Shown here: in pieces, positions 33,105 to 44,351 of the stretch
How positions within the stretch are numbered: position 1 is the stretch's first letter
Layout of the letters: every line of letters starts with the position of its first letter
DNA from: Bauldia sp963759235
Lineage (GTDB): Bacteria > Pseudomonadota > Alphaproteobacteria > Rhizobiales > Kaistiaceae
Direction of reading: 5' to 3'
Assembly (NCBI GenBank): GCA_963759235.1
Contig: CAVWYO010000005.1
Coordinates: forward strand, 558,001-622,000
DNA length: 64,000 nucleotides
Notes under the pieces: model-generated
The model's input: the letters and a program-made list of their open reading frames with translations, nothing else
What the model was told of the DNA's origin: nothing
Database searches by the model: none
Position numbers and translations under genes: made by a program

Positions 33105-33986
33105 TCACTTGGGAATTGAAGACCATGCCGGGCCGATTTCCACGTGAGCGTGGAAGATCGCTCTCAGGCGGCTTGCCATCGGCCCCGGCTTGCCGTCGCC
33201 GATCGGCTTCCCATCGACTGCGACGACCGGCATGACGATTGTCGAGGCGGCGGTGATGAACGCTTCCCTGGCGGAGAGCGCCTCGGCGATCGTGAAGCGC
33301 CGCTCCTCGACGCGAATGCCCTCTTCTTCGGCCAATTCGAGCACGGCGATACGGGTGATCCCATGGAGGATCGCCTGGTCGGCCGCGTGGGTGACAAGGG
33401 TGCCGTCCTTGGTGACGATCCAGGCATTGGTCGAGGCGCCTTCGGTAACGAAACCTTCTGCGTTGACGAACCAGGCTTCGTACGCACCCGCCTCCCGCGC
33501 CTTCTGCTTAGCCAGTACGTTGGGGAGGAGGCCGACAGTCTTGATGTCGACGCGTCCCCATCGAATATCGGGTGTGGTGATGACCGCGACCCCTTCCCTC
33601 GCCCGCCGCTCTCCTTCGGCCGGATCGAGAGATCGCGCCGTGACGATGACGCCGGGTCGAATGTCGTTCTGTGGAAAGGCATGATTGCGGGGTGCGGTGC
33701 CGCGCGTCACCTGCAGGTAGACGATCCCGTTGCGTACCCGATTCCGTCGAACCACCTCGCGGAGAACGACGCCGAGCGAGGCAAGGCTCATCGGCAAGCC
33801 GATACGAAGCGCCGCCAGCGAACGGTTGAGCCGCGCCAGATGGCGCATCTCGTCGATCAGCCGACCGTCCTTGACTTCGCAGACCTCGTACACGGCGTCG
33901 GCGAACTGGACGGAGCGGTCTTCGATGTGGATGGCGGCGGCCTGGTGGGTGACGTAGCGGCCGTTGACGTAGGCAATTCTGGACAT
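33105..33986 (-). CDS. Class IV aminotransferase, D-amino-acid transaminase-like
   Basis: A 293-residue fold-type IV PLP enzyme. The catalytic Lys149 sits in DIKTVGLLPNVLAK and Glu182 in VTEGASTNAWI, as in D-amino-acid transaminases; EDRSVQFADAVYEV near residue 22 is the substrate-side region. It transfers the amino group of a D-amino acid (typically D-Ala/D-Glu) to a 2-oxoacid, though branched-chain enzymes share the fold. The ATG at 33986 follows the trkH stop by one base, so it is co-translated with potassium-uptake genes. The longer frame to 34049 overlaps trkH. Confidence 0.9.
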   Translation of the reverse strand: MSRIAYVNGRYVTHQAAAIHIEDRSVQFADAVYEVCEVKDGRLIDEMRHLARLNRSLAALRIGLPMSLASLGVVLREVVRRNRVRNGIVYLQVTRGTAPRNHAFPQNDIRPGVIVTARSLDPAEGERRAREGVAVITTPDIRWGRVDIKTVGLLPNVLAKQKAREAGAYEAWFVNAEGFVTEGASTNAWIVTKDGTLVTHAADQAILHGITRIAVLELAEEEGIRVEERRFTIAEALSAREAFITAASTIVMPVVAVDGKPIGDGKPGPMASRLRAIFHAHVEIGPAWSSIPK

Positions 33987-33987
33987 C

Positions 33988-35445
33988 TCAAGACCGCCAA
34001 TAGCCGAGACTGAGGGCTCCAAACAACACCAGCACCTCGAACCGCCCAAGGATCATCGTCACGACCATGACGAGCTTGGCGCTATCGCCAAAACTCGCAT
34101 AGGCAGGCCAAGCGTCGCCCCCTCCCGTCCATCCGGCAGAGTAAAGCGGGCCAATGTTCGAAAATGCGGCGACCGCCGCCGTGAGGGCGCTGTCGAAGTT
34201 CGGCTCGGTGATCGCGATCAGCAGCGTCGCCACGATCACCACCAACAGGGAGACCGCGAGGTTGCTCCAGATCGATTTCATCAGCTCCAGGCTGTAGGGA
34301 ACGCTGCCGAACCGTGCAGCGCGGATGCCATGCGGGTAGACCAGCCGCCTGAGTTCCTGCAGCGACAGCGTCACCATCCCGCCGATCCGATAGTATTTGA
34401 TCCCGCCGGCCGTCGAGATCGCGCCACCGCCGATAATGGCGAGAAACAGAACGATCGGCAGGGGAAGACTGGCCAGACCGCCGGCATGCGCTTCAAATCC
34501 CGTCGTGCTGACCAGCGAGGCGCCCGTTACCAGGCCGTCGCGAACCGCGTCGAAAGGAGAGATGCTCATGGCGTCAGCGGATTCCGACATGGCGACCGCG
34601 TAGAGCGCTCCCACACAGAGCGCCACGCCGATGACCCAGTAGCTCTCCTGGTGCTTTGCCGCGAGGTTCCAGCGCCCTTCGACGATCATCCGGTGCCAGA
34701 CGATGCTGGTGGCGCCAATGAGCATGAATACGGCGACCGTGATCTCCACGAAGGTCGAATGATAGGCCGAAAGATCGCCGTCGATCGGCATGAAGCCGCC
34801 GGTCGAGACCGTCGAGAGTGCAAGGCATACGGCATCAAAGGGATGGATGCCGCTGGCGAGCAGCAAGCCCGCACACGCCACCGTAACCGCCAAATAGGCG
34901 GTCAGGATCTGTCGGAGCGTCCCCCACAGGCGCGTGAAACGGCCGTCGCTGCTGGTGACCAGCGCGACCTGGGTACCGGAAATCCCCCCGAGGCCGCTCG
35001 GGGCAATCACTGTGACAACCGTGATGAGTGTCATCAGTCCGCCGAGCCATTGAAGCTCGGCCCGGAAGAACACACCGCTGAAGCCGAGCGGCGCGAGCGT
35101 CGTCAGAGCGGTCGCCCCTGTCGTGGTGTAGCCCGACGCCGCCTCGAACAATGCGGTGACGTAGTCGGTCCCGGCGGCTCTCATCAGCGGGACTGCGGCG
35201 ATCAAAGGCGGCACCGCCCAGATGACGACAACGAGGACATAGCTGGCAACACGGTCGAGCTTGCGGGCGCGGTCGCGGAGCGCGAGGAAGAGCGCGCCGC
35301 AAAAGAAGCCAACCAGGCCGGCGGTGAGGAAATACATGGTTGCGAAGTGATGCTCGCCGGCAACAACCCCGACGGCCGCCGGCAGCAGCATGGCGATTGC
35401 GAAGCCCCCGAGAGCCTGCGCCAGAAGGTGAAGGACGCCGGTCAT
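33988..35445 (-). CDS. trkH: Trk potassium uptake system membrane protein TrkH
   Basis: A 485-residue membrane protein of the TrkH/KtrB family. Four pore-loop regions are recognisable: GYTTTGATAL, TVSTGGFMP, VSTTGFEAH and FSNIGPLYS, supplying the glycines of the K+ selectivity filter. There are about ten membrane helices. It forms the K+ channel gated by TrkA, whose gene lies 12 bases upstream, so the pair form one unit. The protein imports K+ across the inner membrane. Confidence 0.95.
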   Translation of the reverse strand: MTGVLHLLAQALGGFAIAMLLPAAVGVVAGEHHFATMYFLTAGLVGFFCGALFLALRDRARKLDRVASYVLVVVIWAVPPLIAAVPLMRAAGTDYVTALFEAASGYTTTGATALTTLAPLGFSGVFFRAELQWLGGLMTLITVVTVIAPSGLGGISGTQVALVTSSDGRFTRLWGTLRQILTAYLAVTVACAGLLLASGIHPFDAVCLALSTVSTGGFMPIDGDLSAYHSTFVEITVAVFMLIGATSIVWHRMIVEGRWNLAAKHQESYWVIGVALCVGALYAVAMSESADAMSISPFDAVRDGLVTGASLVSTTGFEAHAGGLASLPLPIVLFLAIIGGGAISTAGGIKYYRIGGMVTLSLQELRRLVYPHGIRAARFGSVPYSLELMKSIWSNLAVSLLVVIVATLLIAITEPNFDSALTAAVAAFSNIGPLYSAGWTGGGDAWPAYASFGDSAKLVMVVTMILGRFEVLVLFGALSLGYWRS

Positions 35446-35457
35446 ATGGTCCGGCGA

Positions 35458-36834
35458 TCAGAAGAACTCGAGGCTTACGCGGAACATCTGCTCGACTTGG
35501 CGCACGCGCTCGGCCGTCGCGAAGATGACAACGCGGTCCTTCGACGCGATCTGCGTCGCCCCGTCCGGCATGATGACCTTGCCGTCGCGGAAGACCGCGC
35601 CGATCCGAATTCCGTCGGGAAGGTCGAGATCGCGCAGCGCCTTGCCGACCAGCGGCGAGGTTTCGAGCGCTTCGGCCTCGATGACCTCGGCAAGACCGTT
35701 TTCGATGGTGTGCACGCCTCGGATGCGCCCGCGTCGCACATGCTGAAGAATCTTCGAAATCGTCACCGAACGGGGGCTGACGGTTGCGTCGATTCCAAGT
35801 GTGCCGGCGAAGGCCGGATAGGACCGGTTGTTGATGAGCGCCATGTTGCTGGCCGCGCCGAGACGCTTGGCCATGACGCAGGCGAGGATGTTGACCTCAT
35901 CATCGTTGGTGAGCGCCACCAAAGTGTCGGCATCCTGAACGTCGGCTTCGGTGAGGATTTCCTGGTCGAGCGCGTCGCCGTGGAGAACGACGGTTCGCTT
36001 CAGCCGGTCGGCGATGTCGATAGCCCTCTCCCGCGACGCCTCGATGATCTTGACCTTGGCGCGCGAGCCGCGCGCCTCGAGCGCGGTGGCGACGTAAAGG
36101 CCGATATTGCCGCCGCCGGCGATTACCACCCGGTGGGCTTCCTGTTCCTCGTGGCCGAATATGCCGAGCGTTCGACGGACCTGGTCGACCTTGCAGACGA
36201 CGTAGACGCGATCGCTAGCAAGCATGGCGTCGGAGGAGCGCGGGACGAACAGTTTGCCGTCGCGCAAGATGCCGACCACCACCGCCTGGAGGTCGGGAAA
36301 AAGCTCGGTGAGCTGCGACAGCGGGGTGTCGACAACCGGGCAGTTTTCATCGCAGTCGATGCCGATCGTGACCACTTCGCCGTTGGCGAAACGCACCGCA
36401 TCGACGGCTCCCGGCGCTTCAAGCCGCCTGAGGACCAACTCGCCGACCTCGACCTCGGGCGAGATGATGACGTCGATGGGCAGGTGGGTTGACGAGAAGA
36501 GGTCGGCCCAATGCGGCTGCAGATAGCTTTGCGAGCGAATACGGGCAATCTTCGTCGGTACATTGAACAGCGAATGGGCCACCTGGCAGGCAACCATGTT
36601 GATTTCGTCGTAGAGGGTGACCGCGATGATCATGTCCGCCTGGTCGCAGCCCGCTTGCACAAGCACATCGGGGTGGGCGCCGTGGCCGACGAATCCACGC
36701 ACGTCGAGCGCGTCTCGGATAGCCTGAACGAGCTCGGCGGAGGTGTCGATGACCGAAACGTCATTCTCCTCGGCGGCAAGCCGTTCGGCGATGCCGAAGC
36801 CGACCTGCCCGGCGCCGCAGATTACCACCCGCAT
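35458..36834 (-). CDS. trkA: Trk potassium uptake regulatory protein TrkA
   Basis: A 458-residue cytosolic protein with two RCK modules in tandem, each an NAD-binding Rossmann domain (GAGQVGFGIAERL at the start, then VIAGGGNIGLYVATALE in the second half) followed by a TrkA-C domain. It binds NAD(H)/ATP and gates TrkH. It follows ntrX by 27 bases and precedes trkH, so potassium uptake is transcribed with the NtrYX system. This linkage is common in Hyphomicrobiales. Confidence 0.96.
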   Translation of the reverse strand: MRVVICGAGQVGFGIAERLAAEENDVSVIDTSAELVQAIRDALDVRGFVGHGAHPDVLVQAGCDQADMIIAVTLYDEINMVACQVAHSLFNVPTKIARIRSQSYLQPHWADLFSSTHLPIDVIISPEVEVGELVLRRLEAPGAVDAVRFANGEVVTIGIDCDENCPVVDTPLSQLTELFPDLQAVVVGILRDGKLFVPRSSDAMLASDRVYVVCKVDQVRRTLGIFGHEEQEAHRVVIAGGGNIGLYVATALEARGSRAKVKIIEASRERAIDIADRLKRTVVLHGDALDQEILTEADVQDADTLVALTNDDEVNILACVMAKRLGAASNMALINNRSYPAFAGTLGIDATVSPRSVTISKILQHVRRGRIRGVHTIENGLAEVIEAEALETSPLVGKALRDLDLPDGIRIGAVFRDGKVIMPDGATQIASKDRVVIFATAERVRQVEQMFRVSLEFF

Positions 36835-36861
36835 GGGGATCCCCTGCCCTCTTTCCCGCCG

Positions 36862-38229
36862 TCAGCCGACACCAAGCGATTTCAGCTTGCGGTGCAGGGC
36901 CGATCTCTCCATCCCGACGAACTCGGCGGTCCGCGAGATGTTGCCGCCGAAGCGGTTGACCTGGGCCCTCAGATACTCGCGCTCGAAGATCTCGCGGGCG
37001 TCCCGCAGCGGCAACGACATCAGGTGTTCTCCCCCTGCCCGTCCGGGCGTGGTCGGCAGCATCTCGCCAATCTCTGCCGGCAGCATTTCCGCGGTAATCG
37101 CCTCGGCAGCATCGCCGCGAGCGAGAATCAACAGCCGCTCGACATTATTGCGAAGTTGCCGAAGGTTGCCCGGCCAATCGTGCGCCTGCAACACCGCCAT
37201 CGCGTCGTCACCGATTTGGCGCTCCGGCAGTCCCGTGGCGCGGGAAATGAGCGTCGCAAAGTGGCGAACGAGATCGGGAATGTCTTCGCGCCGCTCCGCC
37301 AGCGCCGGCACGCGCATCGGAACCACCGCCAGCCGATGGAACAAATCCTCGCGAAACTCTCCCTCCGCGATCTCGCGTTCGAGGTCGCGGGCGGTGGAGG
37401 AAACAATCCGCACATCGACGTTGACCTTGGTGGAGCCGCCAACCCGCTGAAAAGACTGCTCGACCAGCACCCGCAAGATCTTGTTCTGGGTCTCGCGCGG
37501 CATGTCGCCGATCTCGTCGAGGTAGAGCGTGCCGTTATGCGCTTCCTCCAGAGCGCCGATGCGGCGACCGGCCCCATTCATCGGCTCGGTGCCGAATAGC
37601 GCTTCCTCCATGCGTTCCGGTGTGATTGCCGCCGCGTTCGCCACGACGAAGGGTCCCGAGGCGCGCCCCGAAATCCGGTGGATGGCCCGCGCCACGAGCT
37701 CCTTCCCGGAGCCGGAGGGACCCGAAATCATCACCCGGCTGTTGGTCGGCGCCACCTTTTCGATCAACTGCCGCAGGTGGTTCATCGGCGGCGACTTGCC
37801 GACCAGGTCGACGGCGTCCCCGGAGCGTTCGCGCAGGGTCTGCACCTCCTTGCGAAGCTTCGACGCCTCGAGCGCGCGCTCGGCAACCAGAACCAGCCGG
37901 TCGGACTTGAACGGCTTCTCGATATAGTCGTAAGCGCCGCGTTTGATGGCCGACACGGCCGTTTCGATGTTTCCGTGCCCGGAGATCATGACGATCGGCA
38001 AGTCCACGTGCTCGCGCTTGATCTCGTCGAGGACGGCAAGACCGTCCAGCCGGCTTCCTTGCAGCCAGATGTCGAGAAACACCAGGGACGGCCGCCGCTT
38101 GGCGATTTCGCCGAACGCGGAGTCGGCATCCGCGGCCGTTCGGGTGCCGTGGCCCTCGTCGGAGAGGATGCCGGAAACGATGTCGCGGATATCCGCCTCG
38201 TCGTCGATGATGAGAATGTCTGACGCCAT
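36862..38229 (-). CDS. ntrX: Nitrogen response regulator NtrX
   Basis: A 455-residue NtrC-family regulator with a receiver domain (phospho-acceptor Asp53 in LVFLDIWLQG), an AAA+ domain with Walker A GPSGSGKE (170-177), Walker B LYLDEIGDMP and a C-terminal Fis-type helix-turn-helix (GNISRTAEFVGMERSALHRK). The GAFTGA loop needed to contact sigma-54 is missing: the corresponding stretch reads FGTEPMNGAGRRIGALEEA, as in other alphaproteobacterial NtrX proteins. It therefore probably acts on sigma-70 promoters. Its sensor kinase is NtrY, encoded 18 bases upstream. Confidence 0.95.
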   Translation of the reverse strand: MASDILIIDDEADIRDIVSGILSDEGHGTRTAADADSAFGEIAKRRPSLVFLDIWLQGSRLDGLAVLDEIKREHVDLPIVMISGHGNIETAVSAIKRGAYDYIEKPFKSDRLVLVAERALEASKLRKEVQTLRERSGDAVDLVGKSPPMNHLRQLIEKVAPTNSRVMISGPSGSGKELVARAIHRISGRASGPFVVANAAAITPERMEEALFGTEPMNGAGRRIGALEEAHNGTLYLDEIGDMPRETQNKILRVLVEQSFQRVGGSTKVNVDVRIVSSTARDLEREIAEGEFREDLFHRLAVVPMRVPALAERREDIPDLVRHFATLISRATGLPERQIGDDAMAVLQAHDWPGNLRQLRNNVERLLILARGDAAEAITAEMLPAEIGEMLPTTPGRAGGEHLMSLPLRDAREIFEREYLRAQVNRFGGNISRTAEFVGMERSALHRKLKSLGVG

Positions 38230-38247
38230 GATTGCCCCTGTTCCGCC

Positions 38248-40509
38248 TTACTGGGCCAACGACGCGGCGGCCGCGGCATCTGTCGGCTCTGCCGTGCTCG
38301 GGCGGGCAGCGGGGAGCCTTATCCTGACGAGGGCGCCGTGTCCGCCTTTCTGCACTTCCGGCGAGTCGAGAAGCTCGATCCGCCCGCCATGGTCCTCTAC
38401 GATCTTCGTGACGATCGCGAGGCCAAGGCCCGTCCCTTTCTCACGCGTGGTCATATACGGCTCAAGGAGCCTGCGGCGGTTCTCCGACGGCAGGCCGATG
38501 CCGGTGTCGACGACGTCGACGACGATCCACTCGTCCTCGACGCGGCCGGATACCCTGATCCTGGCATCGCCTTTCTTGTCGGCCGGCAACGCTGCGATTG
38601 CTTCGGTGCCGTTCTTTACAATGTTGGTGAATGCCTGCGACATCAGCCGCGCATCGAAATGGCCGGCCAGCGGTTCGCCGGGCAGGTCGATGGTGAAGGC
38701 GATCTCGGGATGGGCCACCTCGATCAGGAACACCGCTTCACGGATTGAATCCGACAGATTTCGCAATTCCATCGCCGGCTTCGGCATCCGGGCAAACGAG
38801 GAGAACTCGTCGACCATGCGTCCGATGTCGCCCACCTGCCGGATGATCGTGTCGGTGCACTGATCGAAGATCTCCCGGTCCTGAGAGATCGCCTTGCCGA
38901 ACTTGCGGCGTAGCCGTTCCGCCGAGAGCTGGATCGGTGTGAGCGGATTCTTGATCTCATGTGCGATGCGTCGCGCCACGTCGGCCCAGGCGGAACTGCG
39001 CTGCGCGGAGACCAGGTCGGTGATGTCGTCGAGCGTGATCACGTAGCCGTGGGCCTGCTCGCTCGAGCCCTCGGTCGTCACCCGGACATTGATCGTGCGC
39101 TCGCGACCCCCGCGGTTGATCGAGATCTGGTCGCGCTGTTCCGGCCGGTCGCTCTGCAACGCGGCGACCACCGGCCCGAGCTCCGGCATGATCTCGGCGA
39201 TCGGCCGCCTCTCGATCGATCCCTTGTTGACGCTGAGGAGCCGCAGCGCCGTCCTGTTTGCGATGGTGATTCGGCGTTCCCCGTCGATGCCGATCACCCC
39301 GGCGGTTACCCCGGAGAGCACGGCCTCGGTAAACCGGCGGCGGCTGTCGATCTGCTCGTTGGCGGCGAGAAGCTCCTGCCGTTGGCTGCGGAGCTGAGCG
39401 GTCATCGTATTGAACGTCTCGCTCAGGGCGCCGAGATCGCCCTGCGAGCGCTTGGCGGGAACCCGGACCGCCAGGTTCCCGGTCGACACCTGTTTCGCGG
39501 CATCGATCAGTCGCCGGATGGGGGCCACCAAGCCGTTGGCAAAGCTGATGCCGAGCCAGATCGCCGCCAGCAGCACGATCAGCGCAACGCCGAGATAGAG
39601 GATGCCGAAGGCGAGCTGGATGCCGAACCGCGTCGACTCGAGCGCCCGATATTGGTTGACGTTGTCCGCCGCCATCGCAACCTGGCGGAGGACCTCCGGC
39701 GCGATCGGGCGGAGCGCGTAGAGGAAGACGTCGTCATAGCCGTCCAGCTTGACGATGCCACCGACCATGTTCGTCGAGCCGGGGGTGATGAGCGCCGGTT
39801 GGCTAGGGTCGGCCGCGGCCTGCTGCAGCGCCGAGGGCGGCGGCGGGGGAAACTGCGACTGGGACCCGATTCGGGCCGCCGCCACCGCGTCGCCGTTGCT
39901 CTTGATGAGAAACGCTCCCGGCAGACCCCGCTCCTGCGCGTTGAGCGCCAGGAAAGTCTGAAATCGATCCGGATCGTCGATCAGCAGGGAGCGCGCCTTC
40001 TCAAGCTCCACCCGCAAGCTGTTGATATCACGGTCGAGCAGGTCAACCTGCTGGTCGATGAATGCTTGGGCGATCGCGGCAGAGTTGTCGACGATCGCGC
40101 GCGTGCTGGTCGAAAACCAATTGTCGAGGCCCCGATCGAGCGTAACGCTCGCAACAACCGCAACGAGAATCGCCGGTACGGCCGCAACCACACTGAAAAG
40201 TGCGACGATCCGGATATGGAGCCTGGCGGCCGCCCGCCGCCTCCGGCGGGCCATGACGAGGGCCGCGATCTCCCAGCCGATGACGAGGACCAGAAAGACC
40301 GCCAACGCGCCGTTGACGATCAATACGGTCAGGACGACGTATTGCGTCGGGGCGATGGGCGTCAGGCCCATCAGGATGAAGAACGTCGCCGCCGCCACGA
40401 CCAACGCGATAACCACGCCGATATAGCCGGCCGTCCTGATAAGACGGGTCAGCTCGAAGGTTCGGCGGCTCAGGGGCGAACTGAGAAGAGTGGGCGTTTC
40501 GACCGTCAT
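38248..40509 (-). CDS. ntrY: Nitrogen sensor histidine kinase NtrY
   Basis: A 753-residue membrane sensor kinase. The N-terminal part has several membrane segments (about 30-85 and 100-125) with a periplasmic region to about residue 295, then another membrane segment (about 300-325), a HAMP linker, a PAS domain (about 390-500) and a kinase core. The phospho-accepting His517 lies in ARRIAHEIKNPLTPIQL, and the ATPase has DNG-type boxes near VDTGIGLP and EKGTGLGLAIV. It phosphorylates NtrX in response to nitrogen or redox state. Its start at 40509 lies 112 bases downstream of ntrC. Confidence 0.95.
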   Translation of the reverse strand: MTVETPTLLSSPLSRRTFELTRLIRTAGYIGVVIALVVAAATFFILMGLTPIAPTQYVVLTVLIVNGALAVFLVLVIGWEIAALVMARRRRRAAARLHIRIVALFSVVAAVPAILVAVVASVTLDRGLDNWFSTSTRAIVDNSAAIAQAFIDQQVDLLDRDINSLRVELEKARSLLIDDPDRFQTFLALNAQERGLPGAFLIKSNGDAVAAARIGSQSQFPPPPPSALQQAAADPSQPALITPGSTNMVGGIVKLDGYDDVFLYALRPIAPEVLRQVAMAADNVNQYRALESTRFGIQLAFGILYLGVALIVLLAAIWLGISFANGLVAPIRRLIDAAKQVSTGNLAVRVPAKRSQGDLGALSETFNTMTAQLRSQRQELLAANEQIDSRRRFTEAVLSGVTAGVIGIDGERRITIANRTALRLLSVNKGSIERRPIAEIMPELGPVVAALQSDRPEQRDQISINRGGRERTINVRVTTEGSSEQAHGYVITLDDITDLVSAQRSSAWADVARRIAHEIKNPLTPIQLSAERLRRKFGKAISQDREIFDQCTDTIIRQVGDIGRMVDEFSSFARMPKPAMELRNLSDSIREAVFLIEVAHPEIAFTIDLPGEPLAGHFDARLMSQAFTNIVKNGTEAIAALPADKKGDARIRVSGRVEDEWIVVDVVDTGIGLPSENRRRLLEPYMTTREKGTGLGLAIVTKIVEDHGGRIELLDSPEVQKGGHGALVRIRLPAARPSTAEPTDAAAAASLAQ

Positions 40510-40621
40510 TTCCCCGTCACAGCCCCTTGAATCGCGGATTCACTATCCGGATCGAACTAGGGCAAGCTGGGACCGAATTGCAACAAGATTGTGATCAAAA
40601 AACAACAGAATCAGGGTGCGG

Positions 40622-42064
<1,443 letters not shown>

Positions 42065-42065
42065 T

Positions 42066-43199
42066 TCAATCGTCCTTTGCAGATGTCGACGCCCCCTGGA
42101 AGGCAGGCATCAACACCCGGAAAATTGTCTTTCGGGGCTGGGACTCGCATTCGATGACGCCACCGTGATCCCCGACGATCTTGGCGACCAGTGCAAGGCC
42201 GAGCCCGGTTCCGTTGGCCTTTGTCGTGACGAACGGGTCGAACATATGCGCGACAAAGTCGGGCGGCACGCCCGGACCGTTGTCGCGAACGCAGAACTCC
42301 AGCGGCAGCGTCATCTTGTCGGCGTTGCCGGCGACCGACAGCCGAATTCCCGGCCTGAAGGCGGTCGACAGGACGATCTCCCCGTCGGGATCGTTGCCGA
42401 TCGCCTCGGCGGCATTCTTGACCAGGTTGAGAAACACCTGAACGAGCTGGTCGTGGTTCGCATAGACCGACGGGAGGGAGGGGTCGTAGTCGTCGAGGAT
42501 GCGGATGTTCCGCGCGAATCCCGATTTGGCCAGCCGCCGGACGCGGTCGAGGACCGCATGGATGTTGACCGACTCGCGTTCGATCGGCCGATCGTCGGAG
42601 AAGACCTCCATCTTGTCGACCAGCTTGACGATGCGGTCGGCTTCGTCGCGGATCAGCTGGGTCAACGCCCGATCGCCGTCCTCGACGGATGTCTCGAGGA
42701 GTTGAGCGGCGCCGCGAATGCCGGAAAGCGGGTTCTTGATCTCGTGGGCAAGCATGGCGGCGAGCCCGGTCACCGACCGCGCCGCGCCGCGGTGGGTGAG
42801 CTGGCGGTCGATCTTGTCGGTCATCGTCCGCTCCTGCAGGAGCATCACGATGCTGTCCTGACCCTCGACGACCGGGGAAGCGTAGATATCGACGATCCGC
42901 TCGCCGCCATTGCGCGGTGTGCCGACATCCACCCGGTATTCGTTGACCGCGCCGCCGCGCTCGCGGACCTGGTCGATCAGCGACAGCAAAGGGCTGCCGA
43001 ACGGCACGAAATACGCGAGCGGATGGCGCTTGAGGGCGTTGGCCGAGGCCTGAAAAAACGCCTCGGCCGCCATGTTCGCCTCGACGATGCGGCCCTCGCC
43101 CTCGACCAGCACGACCGGATGCGGCAGCGCATTCAGCAACGCCCACGCGCTCGCCTCGCTGGCGCGTGCGGGCTGCTGAGCGGTGGTCTCGATCCTCAC
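42066..43199 (-). CDS. ntrB: Nitrogen sensor histidine kinase NtrB (GlnL)
   Basis: A 377-residue cytosolic kinase with an N-terminal PAS domain (about residues 20-125), the phospho-acceptor His152 in MLAHEIKNPLSG, and an ATPase domain with the N box NLVKNAAEAI, VRDNGPGVP and ANGTGLGLALV. It phosphorylates NtrC under nitrogen limitation under PII control. The start is a GTG at 43199 overlapping the dusB stop (GTGA); the frame upstream to 43664 is dusB shadow. It is followed by ntrC. Confidence 0.95.
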   Translation of the reverse strand: MRIETTAQQPARASEASAWALLNALPHPVVLVEGEGRIVEANMAAEAFFQASANALKRHPLAYFVPFGSPLLSLIDQVRERGGAVNEYRVDVGTPRNGGERIVDIYASPVVEGQDSIVMLLQERTMTDKIDRQLTHRGAARSVTGLAAMLAHEIKNPLSGIRGAAQLLETSVEDGDRALTQLIRDEADRIVKLVDKMEVFSDDRPIERESVNIHAVLDRVRRLAKSGFARNIRILDDYDPSLPSVYANHDQLVQVFLNLVKNAAEAIGNDPDGEIVLSTAFRPGIRLSVAGNADKMTLPLEFCVRDNGPGVPPDFVAHMFDPFVTTKANGTGLGLALVAKIVGDHGGVIECESQPRKTIFRVLMPAFQGASTSAKDD

Positions 43200-44224
43200 G
43201 CCGCCCTCCTCTCCGGCACGTCGCTGAAGCAATCCGCAAGCAGCTTTGCGGTCAGCGCGGGCCGGGTCTCCGTCAGCAGCGCGCGCCGGAGAGCGTTTGT
43301 GGGGGCCACTCCCCTTCGATCCATGTACCAGGCAAGATGTTTGCGCGCGGTCCGGACGCCGATCGGCGGGCCGTACCGCGCGATCATCGCGTCGTAGTGT
43401 TCGCCGATCAGATCGAGGAGCGCGTCGCCGACCGGCGGAGGACGCACAACTCCGCTCGCGGCAAACGCGGCGACCGTTCCGGGGAACCAAGGGCGCCCGC
43501 AGGCGCCCCGTCCGACCATCACCCCGTCCGCGCTCGACAACGCCAGCATCGTGCCGACGTCCTCGAGCCTCGTAAGGTCGCCGTTGGCGATCACCGGGAT
43601 CGTCACCGCCTCCTTCACCGCCCGGATGGCGGCCCAGTCGGCTTTGCCGGAATAGAACTGGCAACGGGTGCGACCGTGGACGGTCACCATGGTCACGCCC
43701 GCCCTTTCCGCCAGACGGGCCAGTTCTGGGGCATTGATCGAAGCGTCGTCCCAGCCAAGCCGCATCTTCAGGGTGACCGGCAGCGGCGTTGCGCCGACCG
43801 TCGCCTCGATGAGACGCAGCGCGTGGTTGAGATCCCGCATCAGCGCCGAGCCGGAATAGCCGCCGGTGACCTTCCTGGCCGGACAGCCCATGTTGATGTC
43901 GATGATGTCGGCGCCGGCGTCGGTTGCCGCACGGGCGCCTTCGGCCATCCAGCGGGGCTCGCGGCCGGCAAGCTGGACGACATGAGGGCCATCCCCAGCC
44001 CTTTCGGCCCGCAAGAGAGCTTCCGCGTCGCCTTTCGCCAGCTTTTCTCCGGCGGTCATCTCGGATAAGACCAGCCCAGCGCCGAACCGCAGGGCAAGTT
44101 CACGAAAGGGCCGATCGGAAATCCCCGACATCGGCGCCAGAAATACGCGATTTCTCACCGTCACCGGCCCGATGGCCAGCGGCGCGCCGAGAAGCTCGAT
44201 GGATGGATGAATCTGCATATTCAT
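43196..44224 (-). CDS. dusB: tRNA dihydrouridine synthase DusB
   Basis: A 342-residue FMN-dependent TIM-barrel enzyme. The catalytic Cys114 lies in INMGCPARKVTGGYSGSALM, preceded by VFLAPMSGISDRPFR at residues 28-41; VTVHGRTRCQFYSG and NGDLTRLEDV bind FMN and tRNA. It reduces uridine to dihydrouridine in tRNA D-loops. The ATG at 44224 is preferred over 44218 and 44245. It heads the ntrB-ntrC run, an arrangement shared by many alphaproteobacteria, and is divergent from ispDF. Confidence 0.95.
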   Translation of the reverse strand: MNMQIHPSIELLGAPLAIGPVTVRNRVFLAPMSGISDRPFRELALRFGAGLVLSEMTAGEKLAKGDAEALLRAERAGDGPHVVQLAGREPRWMAEGARAATDAGADIIDINMGCPARKVTGGYSGSALMRDLNHALRLIEATVGATPLPVTLKMRLGWDDASINAPELARLAERAGVTMVTVHGRTRCQFYSGKADWAAIRAVKEAVTIPVIANGDLTRLEDVGTMLALSSADGVMVGRGACGRPWFPGTVAAFAASGVVRPPPVGDALLDLIGEHYDAMIARYGPPIGVRTARKHLAWYMDRRGVAPTNALRRALLTETRPALTAKLLADCFSDVPERRAA

Positions 44225-44351
44225 TAGGCAAGAAACCTTTTGCATATATCTTAGTCAATTTGATGGGCGCGGCAAGCGGATTGCGGTTGCACGACGCTCA
44301 CTTGTGATATGAGCCGTTGATCGCCAGTCGAGGTTCGCCGCCGGAGCTTTC

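Noticed and set aside
34330..36492. 720-codon plus-strand open frame
   Set aside because: It lies opposite trkH and trkA, whose selectivity-filter and NAD-binding motifs are intact; its composition is shadow-like.
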